Translations under genes and position numbers: made by a program
Part shown: piece after piece, positions 52,165 to 61,800 of the stretch
Position numbering within the stretch: position 1 is the stretch's first letter
Layout: the number at the start of each line of letters is the position of its first letter
The notes under the pieces: model-generated
What the model saw: only the letters and a program-made list of their open reading frames with translations
Told to the model about the DNA's origin: nothing
The model's database searches: none
Source: Pseudomonas sp. PDM15
Lineage (GTDB): Bacteria; Pseudomonadota; Gammaproteobacteria; Pseudomonadales; Pseudomonadaceae
Direction: 5' to 3'
Assembly (NCBI RefSeq): GCF_014851565.1
Contig: NZ_JACVAA010000006.1
Span: 310,001-374,000 of the forward strand
DNA length: 64,000 bases

Positions 52165-53952
52165 ATGAGACTGTCCAGCCGTTTCGGTGGCCTGCTGCTG
52201 GCCGCCAGCCTGCCTTTGTCTGCCGTTGCCGCCCTGCCCGAGGAACGCATCGAGCCGAGCATCCATCCCGAACTCAAGGCGCATACCGCGCACTTCACCC
52301 AGAAGCTGTACAAGGTGGCCGACAACGTCTGGTCGGCGGTCGGTTGGCAGCTCGGCAACGTGGTCGCCATCGATGCGCCCGAGGGGCTGATCATCGTCGA
52401 CACCGGCGAGTCGGTGAGCGAGTCGCGCAAGATCATGGACGAGCTGCGCAAGGTCAGTGCCAAGCCGGTCAAGGCGGTGGTCTACACCCACTTCCACCCG
52501 GACCACATCAACGGCGTGCAGGCCTTCGTCAGCCCCGAGCAGGTGGCCAGCGGCGAGGTGCAGATCTACGCCCACGATACCCTGCTGGCCAACGTGGTAG
52601 CCCAGGGCGCGCAGGTCGGGCCGGTTCTCGGCGTGCGTTCGGCCTATACCTTCGGCACCTTCCTCAAGCCGGCCGACAACAAAGATATGAACGGTGGCAT
52701 CGGCCCGATCGCCAAGGCCGATCCGTCGACTTTCATCGCCCCCACCATCACCTTCAAGGAGCGTCTGGACACCACCATCGCCGGCCTGCCGGTGCAATTC
52801 TTCCACGCGCCCAGCGAGGCGCCGGACGAGATAGTGCTGTACCTGCCGAACAACAAGGTGCTGATCAGCGCCGAGGTCGACCAGGGGCCGACCCTGCCGA
52901 ACATCCACACCCTGCGCGGCACCAAGTTCCGCGACCCGGTGCTGTGGGTGGCCAGCCTCGACCTGCTGCGCTCGCTCAAGGCCGAGTACATGGTGCCACT
53001 GCACGGCCGCCCGGTGACCGGCGCAGAAAAAGTGGAGGAGGTGCTGCGCATGACCCGCGACGGTATCGCCTATATCCACGATCAGACCGTGCGCTGGATG
53101 AACAAGGGGCTGACTCCGGACGAGCTGGTGGAAAAGGTCAAGCTGCCGCCGCACCTGGCCAGCTACACCCCCTACCTGCGCGAGTACTACGGCACGGTCA
53201 AGCACAGCGTGCGGCAGATCTACAACGGCTACCTGGGCTGGTTCCAGGGCGACCCGGTGGATCTCGACCCGATACCGCCGCGCGAAAAAGCGCAGCGCCT
53301 GATCGCCCTGATGGGTGGGCGCGACAAGCTGTTGCTGGAGGCGGGCAAGGCCTACCTCGCCGGCGACTACCAATGGGCCGCGGAGCTTTCCGGCTATGCC
53401 ATCCGCGTCGACCGCGAGGATGAGCTGGCGCGCGACATCAAGGCGCGCAGCTTCCGCAAGCTGGGTTACGCCAGCATGAACATCAACTGGCGCAACTGGT
53501 ACCTGACCAGCGCCATGGAGTTGGAACGGCAGTTCGACGGCGAGGATGTGCGCGAGCAGGCTCAGGTACTGCGCGGCGTATTCCTCTCGCCGCAGATGGT
53601 GAAGAACTTCACCCCACAGGCCTTCCTCGGCAACTGGGTGACCCGCATCGACCCGGAAAAATCGGCCGATGTGCAGATGACCCTCGGCTTCGAGTTCCCC
53701 GATGTCGGCGAGCAGTGGGCGCTGGAAGTGCGCCGCGGTGTGGCCCAACTGCATCGCGGCATCCCCGAGGGCACTGTGCTCAAGCTGACGATGGACAAGA
53801 GCTTCATGGATACCCTGCTGACTGGCGAGGGCGGGCTGGTCAAGGGCATGCTGCTGGGCGACGTCAAGGTCGACGGCAACCTGCTGGATATCAAGACCTT
53901 CCTCGGTTGCTTCGACTTCGGCGAAGAGCCCTTCGGGCTGACCATTCGCTGA
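52165..53952 (+). CDS. Metallo-beta-lactamase-fold alkylsulfatase (SdsA-like)
   Basis: A 595-residue exported hydrolase: signal peptide 1-23 (ending AVA), MBL domain (about 45-300) with the HxHxDH motif in THFHPDHING, alkylsulfatase dimerisation region (about 330-475) and SCP2-like C-terminal domain (about 480-595). It should cleave primary alkyl sulfates such as dodecyl sulfate to alcohol and sulfate in the periplasm. It precedes a decayed arylsulfatase-type gene and is divergent from a LysR gene, as in sdsBA. Confidence 0.88.
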   Translation: MRLSSRFGGLLLAASLPLSAVAALPEERIEPSIHPELKAHTAHFTQKLYKVADNVWSAVGWQLGNVVAIDAPEGLIIVDTGESVSESRKIMDELRKVSAKPVKAVVYTHFHPDHINGVQAFVSPEQVASGEVQIYAHDTLLANVVAQGAQVGPVLGVRSAYTFGTFLKPADNKDMNGGIGPIAKADPSTFIAPTITFKERLDTTIAGLPVQFFHAPSEAPDEIVLYLPNNKVLISAEVDQGPTLPNIHTLRGTKFRDPVLWVASLDLLRSLKAEYMVPLHGRPVTGAEKVEEVLRMTRDGIAYIHDQTVRWMNKGLTPDELVEKVKLPPHLASYTPYLREYYGTVKHSVRQIYNGYLGWFQGDPVDLDPIPPREKAQRLIALMGGRDKLLLEAGKAYLAGDYQWAAELSGYAIRVDREDELARDIKARSFRKLGYASMNINWRNWYLTSAMELERQFDGEDVREQAQVLRGVFLSPQMVKNFTPQAFLGNWVTRIDPEKSADVQMTLGFEFPDVGEQWALEVRRGVAQLHRGIPEGTVLKLTMDKSFMDTLLTGEGGLVKGMLLGDVKVDGNLLDIKTFLGCFDFGEEPFGLTIR

Positions 53953-53965
53953 CAAGGAGGCACTG

Positions 53966-55670
53966 ATGCGGCGTCGTGATCTGCTCAAGCTGGCGGGGGC
54001 GACCGGCGTCGCCAGCCTGGCCGGCCCCTTGCTGGGGGCTCCGGCGGTGCAGCGCCCGGCCGGGCGCAAGCCGAACATCCAGCTGATCGTCACCGACCAG
54101 CAGCGCGCCCATCAGGACCTGCCCAGCGCCGTGCCGCTGCCCGGCCACGAGCGGCTGCTGCAGCACGCGGCGAGCCTGGGCAATTTCCACGTCAACACCA
54201 CGCCCTGTTCGCCGTCGCGCTCGGTGCTGTTCACCGGCCAGCACACGCAGCAGACGCTGATCACCGCCAACGTCGGCCTGCCGCCGTTCCGCGAGCTGTC
54301 GCCGCAGATTCCCACCCTCGGCCACATGCTGCGCAAGCAGGGCTATCTGACCGCCTACAAGGGCAAGTGGCACCTGTCGCACATCGAGCAGTCGAGCAAC
54401 CTCACCTACGGCGTGGTACAGCCGAGCACCGATGCGCTGCTGCCGTATGGCTTCGCCGACTACAACCTGAATGGCGACCCGCATGGCTCGCTGATGACCG
54501 GCTCCATCTACGACAAGGTCACCGCCAGCGACTCGGTGGCCTGGCTGCAGCAGCACCGCAGCGACGAGCAGCCGTGGTTCCTCGCGGTCAACTTCGTCAA
54601 CCCGCACGACATCATGTTCTACAGCTCGGGAATCAGGCAGGAGCAGAGCCGCCTGCGGCGTAACTTCCTCGGCCCGATCTCGCCGGGCCGAGCACCGGGC
54701 TGTACGAGCAGCACTGGGACCTGCCGCTGCCGAAGAGCTTCTACGCCGAGGACCTGAGCCGCAAACCCTGGGCCCAGCGCGCCGACGTGGAGCTGTGCAA
54801 TAACGTCTATGGTCGCCTCGACCCCAAGGACGAGCAGGCCTGGCAGGTCCTGCAGAGCTACTACCTGAACTGCGTGCGCGACGTCGACCAGTCCATCGAA
54901 CAGGTGCTGCTGGCGCTGGAGAGCAGCGGCCTGGCCGACGACACTATCGTCATCGTTACCGCCGACCACGGCGAGATGGCCGGTGCCCACCAGCTGCGGC
55001 AGAAGGGCCCGCACATGTACAAGGAGAACGCCCGGGTCAATTTCATCGTCCGCCACCCGGATATCCAGTAGGGTTTCACCAGCGAAGCGCTGGGCTCCAC
55101 CGTCGACATCGTGCCGACCGTGCTGGAACTGGCCGGGCTGGGCATGGCGGGGCAGGTCGAGCGCTATCCGCAGCTGGCGGACGTCAGCCTGGCCGAGAGC
55201 ATCGGCGGGGCGAGCAAGCGCTCCGCGCGCGATGAGCGCGGCCACCTGTACGACTACGGCGTGGTCATGTATCTGGACCCGGGTTTCACCGAGGCGGTGA
55301 TGCGCGACCATGACCAGGTCACGCCCGGGCGATCATCCAGGAGTCGCTGGCGCATATGCAGCTCGGTCCGTCGATGAAGAATCGCGCGCTGTTCCGTGGC
55401 ATCCATGACGGCCGCTACAAGTTTGCCCGCTACTTCGCCGCCGAGGATCACAACATCTCGGCCAGCTTCGACGACCTGCTGGCGCGCAACGACCTGGAGC
55501 TGTACGACACCCAGAGCGATCCTGACGAGCTGCACAACCTGGCCGCCGACCCACAGGCGCAGCGCGCGCTGATCGAGCGCCTGAGCGGCCGGCTCAACGA
55601 ACTGCTGGCCCTGGAAGTAGGCGTCGACGACGGCCGCGAACATCCGGGCCCGACCTTTCTCTACAGCTGA
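53966..55670 (+). pseudogene. Sulfatase with Tat signal, disrupted
   Basis: Would encode a type I (formylglycine) sulfatase: Tat signal MRRRDLLKLAGATG, substrate metal residues in NIQLIVTDQQRAH, active-site CSPSR and ADHGEMAGAH. The coding frame is broken three times: frameshift near 54690 (after GPISPGRAPG), an in-frame TAG at 55069-55071 after RHPDIQ, and a frameshift near 55330 before MQLGPSMKNRALF. Each segment aligns in order with one sulfatase, ending in DPDELHNLA-type C-terminus. It is 14 bp after the alkylsulfatase gene. Either genuine decay or clustered sequence errors. Confidence 0.85.
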
Positions 55671-55681
55671 AGGATTCGTCC

Positions 55682-55906
55682 ATGCTGAGAATCGCCAAGG
55701 GCGCGCTGGTCGTGTTCTGGCTGCTGGCGCTGGTCAACCTGCTGCAGCCTTTCTCCGGCCCCTACATTACCTGGGTCGCGGCACTGATGCTGCTGGTGCA
55801 TATGCTGGAGATCGCCCTGCTGCGGACGTCTGCAACGTCCGGCCCAGCCCTGGCAGGATCGTTTGCAGGTGCTGCTGTTCGGCGTGCTGCATGTGCGCGG
55901 TTTTAA
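55682..55906 (+). pseudogene. DUF1145 membrane protein, frameshifted C-terminus
   Basis: The 74-residue open frame begins with two hydrophobic segments (ALVVFWLLALVNLL and WVAALMLLVHMLEIALL) typical of DUF1145. Near 55825 the frame changes; the conserved C-terminal PWQDRLQVLLFGVLHV lies in another frame. The gene is therefore frameshifted, as is the sulfatase just upstream. The normal protein is a small membrane protein of unknown function. Confidence 0.72.
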
Positions 55907-55921
55907 GCGCATGAAATACAG

Positions 55922-55949
55922 AAAAAGCCGCGCAGATGCGCGGCTTTTT
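55922..55949. terminator. Bidirectional terminator near protease gene end
   Basis: AAAAAGCCGCGC - AGAT - GCGCGGCTTTTT: seven GC-rich pairs flanked by A5 and T5. It can end both the plus-strand DUF1145 gene and the minus-strand protease gene. Almost the same sequence recurs after the tRNA at 58679-58705. Confidence 0.85.
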
Positions 55950-55987
55950 CATGGTTATAGCAGCGGTGATATCGTGCTATTGATGCT

Positions 55988-58474
55988 CTAGGCGATAAGG
56001 GCGTTGCTGCTGAAACTGCTGACTCCTAGCAGTTGGATTTCAAACTCGGCGGCTGCGTCGGCATTGACGCTACCGTAGAGAATGCCACTTTCGAAGCGCA
56101 GTTGCCCGCTGGCATTCGCATTGCTGAAGGCGTTGTTACCGATGAAGCTGAAAGCATCGTTGGTACCAGAAGTGGCGATGTTGGCATCCACTCCGGACAA
56201 ATCGATTGTATCGCCCTCGGTCAGCTTGAAGTCTTTGATCACATCGCGCAGGAAACCTAGACCAAAATCGTTCAGGGCATCGAAGTCGAAACGATCTGCA
56301 CCGGCTCCTCCTGTCAGTTGGTCACTACCACTGCCGCCCAGTAGAACATCGCTGCCTGCGCCTCCATTCAGAATGTCGTTGCCGGCGTTCCCATAAAGCG
56401 TGTTGTCTGCGCCATTTCCGGTAAGGCGATCGTCGTAGTTGCTGCCGGCCAGCCGCTCGAAATTAAGAATGGTATCTATACCAGAGCCGCCAGTGGACTG
56501 GGCGGTAGTCACGCTGAGATTGATGGAGACACCTTGGCTGACATAGTTGAGGTACGAAAGCATATCGTCCCCAGCACCTCCATCAAGGCGATTATCTCCG
56601 CTCCCCGCATGCACTGTATTATTTAAGGAGTTACCGGCTCCGCTCGCAATGCCCTTGGCATTAATGAATAAATTCTCGACATTACTTCCAAGGGTATAGG
56701 ACGAAAGATAGCTATATACGGTATCGCTGCCGCCGATGGTCAAATCAGTATTGGTTTCGCTGACTATGTCGTCACTACTATCTACATAGTAAGCGTCGTT
56801 GCCATTGCCCCCTATCAGTACATCGGCACCCGCTCCGCCATTTAGGATGTCCCGACCGGCATCTCCGATCAGTCGATTTGCCAGGCCATTTCCCGTGAGC
56901 GCATCGTCATAGATGCTGCCGCTTAGGTTTTCGATGTTAAGCAGGGTGTCAGCGCCTGAGCCTCCTGTGGTCTGGGCGCTGGTAAGGCTAAGGTTCACGG
57001 AAACAGATCGGGTGGCGAAGATGTAGGAGAGGGTGTCGATACCCGCGGCGCCATTGAGAACATTATTGCCAGCGCCGGCATAGATCACATTGTTTAGAGC
57101 ATTGCCACTAGCGTCTGCCGCAGTGCTGGAAAGTATGCGCAGGTTTTCGATATTGCTGCCCAATGTATAGGCGCTCAGGGCGCTATAGACGATGTCAGTG
57201 CCACCACTGCTGGTTAGGGCGTTGGTTTCGCTTACAACATCACGATGGTTGTCCACATGGTAGGTGTCGTCGCCGTCGCCACCGATCATGTTGTCTGCGC
57301 CGCCGCCGCCGTTCAGTACGTCCTTGCCAGCATCGCCAATAAGCTGGTTATCCGCAGCATTACCTGCGAGTCGATCGTCGTACTGGCTGCCGACAAGATT
57401 TTCGAAGTTGGTCAGCGTGTCTGTGCCTGAGACGCCGGTGGCTTGGGGGGCGGTAAGCGCCAAACTCACCGTTACGGCTTGTATGGCATAGAGATAGGAG
57501 ATAGTGTCGTTGCCTGCACCACCATCCAGTACATTATTGGCGCCGTTGCCTATCACAGTGTCGTCGTGTGCAGAGCCAATGGCATTCTCAATCTGGGCGC
57601 CATATGCGATTGACAACCCGTTGTTGGTATAGCCGTCGTTGCTCCAGAAGGTTGTGCCGATGCTACTGAAGCTACCTGCATTCAAGTTGACGCTGACAGC
57701 GCCTGCTTGGTTGCTGGCATCTATGGTGTCGATACCGCCTGCATCCCAGATTGTTTCGAAAATACTCTGGTCTGCCCCCCATTGATAAACGTTGTTGCCG
57801 GTTTGCCAGTTCATATTAGCGCCGTATAGATGCTGGATTGCCGCTACGTCCAGCAACATCGGCCCGGTGGGCTCAAAAGCATAAGGACCGTAGTAGCTCA
57901 TCACCGTATAACGTACGTCGTCGTATAGCGTGCCCGCCAGCGATGTACTGTTTAGGCTGCTGGTCGTGAAGGGATGCTTGAGACCCAGCGCATGACCTAT
58001 CTCGTGAACGAGTGTGTGGTAATCGAAGTCGCCCGGCTCTGGATCGCTGCCGGTTGATGGGCTAAGCCAGACATCTCCGGCCGCGGCATATCCACCTGGA
58101 AGGTAAGCCCAGGCCGATGCGTCCGCATCCATATTGGTGTAACCACCGAAGCGCAGCGTGCCCACCTCTGCTGTGGTTTCGCTGACAAAGTTGAAGGCGA
58201 TATTGGCTAACGAACTCCACTTGGCCAGGGCACTGATAGCTGCAGTCTGCTGGCCGGCGCTTAGGACGAAGGCGGCAAGGTGTTCATTGTCTCCCGAGTA
58301 GTCGGCGGCAAAGGTCGCAGATGCGCCGATGAAGCTATAACTCAGCGTCGTGCCAGTGCCAGTCGCACCTCCCCACTTGGTTCCGTGGATAACACTGTTG
58401 GTCTGTACGCTGCTCGATAGATTCACATAAGAGAAAGGCGTGGAATCGCTGGGGCTCGGCATATCAATCACCAT
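55988..58474 (-). CDS. Serralysin-like RTX metalloprotease (M10 family)
   Basis: An 828-residue secreted zinc protease. Catalytic domain about 30-235 with HEIGHALGLKHP (zinc site and third His) and Met-turn VMSYYG; then several blocks of RTX nonapeptides (GGxGxDxxx, e.g. NVLDGGAGNDTI, DVLNGGGGADNM, DILNGGAGADVL), separated by repeated beta units, and a hydrophobic C-terminal tail as in type I secretion substrates. Ca2+ would fold the repeats outside the cell. No TolC/ABC/HlyD genes lie nearby, so export must use a distant system. Base composition is distinctly AT-richer than neighbours. Confidence 0.9.
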   Translation of the reverse strand: MVIDMPSPSDSTPFSYVNLSSSVQTNSVIHGTKWGGATGTGTTLSYSFIGASATFAADYSGDNEHLAAFVLSAGQQTAAISALAKWSSLANIAFNFVSETTAEVGTLRFGGYTNMDADASAWAYLPGGYAAAGDVWLSPSTGSDPEPGDFDYHTLVHEIGHALGLKHPFTTSSLNSTSLAGTLYDDVRYTVMSYYGPYAFEPTGPMLLDVAAIQHLYGANMNWQTGNNVYQWGADQSIFETIWDAGGIDTIDASNQAGAVSVNLNAGSFSSIGTTFWSNDGYTNNGLSIAYGAQIENAIGSAHDDTVIGNGANNVLDGGAGNDTISYLYAIQAVTVSLALTAPQATGVSGTDTLTNFENLVGSQYDDRLAGNAADNQLIGDAGKDVLNGGGGADNMIGGDGDDTYHVDNHRDVVSETNALTSSGGTDIVYSALSAYTLGSNIENLRILSSTAADASGNALNNVIYAGAGNNVLNGAAGIDTLSYIFATRSVSVNLSLTSAQTTGGSGADTLLNIENLSGSIYDDALTGNGLANRLIGDAGRDILNGGAGADVLIGGNGNDAYYVDSSDDIVSETNTDLTIGGSDTVYSYLSSYTLGSNVENLFINAKGIASGAGNSLNNTVHAGSGDNRLDGGAGDDMLSYLNYVSQGVSINLSVTTAQSTGGSGIDTILNFERLAGSNYDDRLTGNGADNTLYGNAGNDILNGGAGSDVLLGGSGSDQLTGGAGADRFDFDALNDFGLGFLRDVIKDFKLTEGDTIDLSGVDANIATSGTNDAFSFIGNNAFSNANASGQLRFESGILYGSVNADAAAEFEIQLLGVSSFSSNALIA

Positions 58475-58678
58475 CCTGGTAATTCAAGGAAAGACTGGCC
58501 GGTCGGAAGGCCTGGCCGGCACGGCGGTGGGGCGCGCGCAAATCTATTGAGAACGACACGGGTTTTCAAGGTTTGAGCAACGGGCTCCGCTACCAAGCGT
58601 CCGGTACTTGGACTCTACATCAGTGCAGTGTGAGCTGTGGCGCATTCTTCCTGCGCCGCAAGGGCGGCTAGAAGAGCG

Positions 58679-58701
58679 AAAGCCGCGCAGTGCGCGACTT
58701 T
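58679..58701 (-). terminator. Probable terminator after the tRNA
   Basis: On the minus strand AAAGTCGCGC - ACT - GCGCGGCTTT, ten pairs including one G-T, followed by CGC. Positioned five bases after the tRNA 3' end. The poor T run lowers confidence. The rest of 58475-58678 shows no gene. Confidence 0.55.
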
Positions 58702-58706
58702 TCATT

Positions 58707-58783
58707 TGGTGGGCCCACACGGACTCGAACCGTGGACCAAAGGATTATGAGTCCTCTGCTCTAACCGACTGAGCTATAGGCCC
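58707..58783 (-). tRNA. tRNA with CAU anticodon (probably tRNA-Ile2, lysidine type)
   Basis: 77 nt with encoded CCA. Acceptor GGGCCTA pairs with TGGGCCC; anticodon CAT sits in GACTCATAATC. The loop/stem pattern (CTCATAATCC...GGTC) resembles the minor Ile tRNA whose C34 is converted to lysidine, rather than elongator Met, but anticodon alone cannot decide. It lies between the protease gene and the rmcA homolog. Confidence 0.93.
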
Positions 58784-58800
58784 TCAGAAGGAGCGGCGGA

Positions 58801-61800
58801 TTATACCGGCGCCTTTTCCGCGCTGCCAATCGGCAATGGGCCGAGGAAATTGGCGGCGAAGGACTCGGCAGAGAGCGGTCGGCTGATCACGTAGCCCTGG
58901 ATCTGCTCGCAGCCTTCGCTGGTGAGAAAGATCTCCTGGGCCTTGGTCTCCACGCCCTCGGCGATCACCGTCATCTGCAGGCTGCGACCCAGGGCGATGA
59001 TGGCGCGGGTAATGGCGGCGTCGTCCGGGTCGCCGGGCAGGCCGCGGACGAAGGATTTGTCGATCTTCAGGATGTCCAGCGGCAGGCGCTTGAGGTAGCT
59101 GAGCGAGGAGTAGCCGGTGCCGAAGTCGTCGATGGCCAGCTGCAAGCCGAGCTTCTTCAGCTCATGCAGGATCAGCAGGGCCTCCTCGGCCTGGGTCATG
59201 ATGAAGCTCTCGGTGATTTCCAGTTGCAGGCTGCTGGCGGCCAGACCGAAGTCGCTGAGGGTGCCGGCGATGCGCTCGACCAGTTGTGTCTGGCGCAGCT
59301 GGCTGCCGGACAGGTTGACTGACAGCGGGCCGAAGGGCGCATGGCTGTCCTGCCATTCGCGCATTTGCCGGCAGGCCTCCTGCAGCACCCAGTCCCCGAG
59401 CTGCAGAATCATGCCGTTGTCTTCGGCCAGCGGGATGAAACGGTCCGGTGGAATCTCGCCGAACACCGGGTGGTTCCAGCGGATCAGCGCCTCGGCGCCG
59501 ACCAGTTGCCCTGTGTGCAGGCACAGCTTGGGCTGGTAGTGCAGGCTCAGCTCGTCACGCTCGATGGCGCGGCGCAGCTCCAGTTCCAGGGTCATGCGCT
59601 CGGTGGCCTGGAAGGTCAGGTTGCGGGTGTAGAACTCGATGCGGTTGCGGCCCTTGGCCTTGGAGCTGTACATGGCCGCGTCGGCGTTCTTTACCAGGGT
59701 GGCGACGTCGTTGCCGTCCTCCGGGAACAGGCTGATGCCGATGCTGGAGCTGATGAAGAACTCATGGCCGTCGGCCTGGAACGGCGCGTTGAAGCAGGTC
59801 AGCAGCTTGGTGGCGACCCGCTCGGCGTCGCGTGGCTGGTGCAGGCCGGGCAGCAGCACGATGAACTCGTCGCCGCCCAGGCGGGCTACCGTGTCGACGT
59901 CGCGCAGCTGCTCGCGCAGGCGCTGGGCGATGCTCTGGAGCAGCAGGTCGCCCACCGGATGGCCGAGGCTGTCGTTGATGTGCTTGAAACGGTCCAGGTC
60001 GAGGAACAGCACGGCGCCGCGGCTGTGGTCGGTGCGTGCGTCGTTCAGAGCATTGTCCAGGCGGCTCTCGAACAGCATGCGGTTGGGCAGGCCGGTGAGC
60101 GGGTCGTGGTGGGCCTGGTAGTCCAGGCGAGCCTGGGCGTGCTTGAGCGAACTGATGTCGGCGAATACGCCGACGAAGTGGGTGATCAGCCCGCTCTGGT
60201 CGCGCACCGCGCTGATGGTTAGCCATTCCGGGTATAGCTCGCCATCCTTGCGCCGGTTCCAGATCTCGCCCTGCCAATGGCCCTCGGCGGCCAGCTGGTG
60301 CCACATGGCGGCGTAGAAGGCGCTGTCGTGCCTGCCCGAGGCCAGCAGGCGAGGGCTCTGGCCCAGGGCCTCGGATTCGCTGTAGCCGGTGATGGTGGAG
60401 AAGGCGCGATTGACGGCGGTGATGCGCTGATCGAGGTCGGTGATCATCACTCCCTCGGCCGTGCTCTCGAACACAGTGGCGGCCTGGTGCAGGCGCTCCT
60501 GCATCTGTTCGCGCTCGGTGATGTCGCGGGCGATGATCAGCATGCATGCCTCGCCCTCGATCATGATCGGCTGCACGGCGAGGTCGCCCAGGCGGCGCTG
60601 ACCGTTGCTGGTGTTGATCCAGGCGCGGAAATCGTTGATCGAGCCGTTGGTGCGGATCTGCTCGATCATGCTGTCGCGGTCCTGCGGGTCGGCCCACAGG
60701 CCGATCTCCAAAGTGGTGTGGCCCACCGCCTGTTGGCTGTCGTGGCCGGTGATGCGGAAGAAGCCGTCGTTGGCCTCGACGATCATGCCGTCACGCACGC
60801 GGGTGATCAGCAGGCCGTCCGGCGAGGCGTGGAAGGCCTTGGCGAATTTCTCTTCGGATAGCCGCAGCTGCTGCTGGGTGCGCTTCACCTCGGTGATGTC
60901 GCGCACCGCTATCACCAGCGCCGGCTGGCCGTCCATCTCGATGTGCTGGGCGGAGATCAGGCCGGTGAACTGCTCGCCGCTGCGGCGGCGGAAGGGCATC
61001 TCGATATTGTTCAGGACCTTCTGCTGCAGGCGGTCGAGCAGCATCGGGCCGATGCTGGGCAGACCCCAGATATCCAGTTCGGTGGCGGTCTTGCCAATGG
61101 CCTCCTGGGCGCTGATGCCGAGCTGCTGTTCGAACGTGCGGTTGACCGTCAGCAGCACGCCATCCTGACGCCGCGCGATGACCAGGATGTCCGGGCAGTT
61201 GTGGAACACCAGCTCGAATTTTTCTTCCGACAGGCGCTGGGCCTGCTCGACCCGCTTGGCCTCGCTGATGTCGATCATCAGCCCGCGCAGCAGCGTGCCG
61301 TCGCTGCTGGGGATCAGGGTGACGATGTCGCGGATCCACACGGTGCTGCCGTCGGCCGCCAGCATCCGGTAGTCCAGGCTGTGGTCGCGGCCCGCCTGGC
61401 TTTCTGACAGGCAGTACTGCTGGGCCCGGACAGCATCATCCGGATGCAGGGTGCGTTGCCAGAAGCCCGGCTCCAGCCAGTCTGCGAGGGGATGGCCGAG
61501 CAGTTTCTCTGCGTGCGGCGAGACATAGGTAAAGCGCAGGTCTTCCATGCGCATCTGCCAGGCCACCGCGTTGAGGCTCTCGACCAGGCCGCGGTAATGC
61601 TGCTCGCTGTCACGCAGGCGTTCTTCCAGCTCCTTGCGCCCGCGCATTTCCTGGCGCAGACGCTGGTTGATGCGCAGCACCATGGCCAGCACCAGCAGGG
61701 CCAGCAGCAGTGCCGGCACGCCGTACAGCAACAGGGTGCGTTGCCAGGCGTCGCGCTCGTCTAGCACGCCACCAACCCAGGGCTCCTGCAGGTTGGCGAT

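Noticed and set aside
52138..54093. 651-residue open frame antisense to the alkylsulfatase gene
   Set aside because: No domain, biased composition, and no ribosome site; the sense strand has signal peptide and MBL motif.
54787..55071. Separate 94-residue sulfatase-like gene
   Set aside because: It is the middle segment of the broken sulfatase, in order with the flanking fragments and without its own start signal.
58707..58783. Annotation as elongator tRNA-Met
   Set aside because: CAU anticodon allows it, but the arm sequences fit the lysidine-type Ile2 tRNA better; left as probable.
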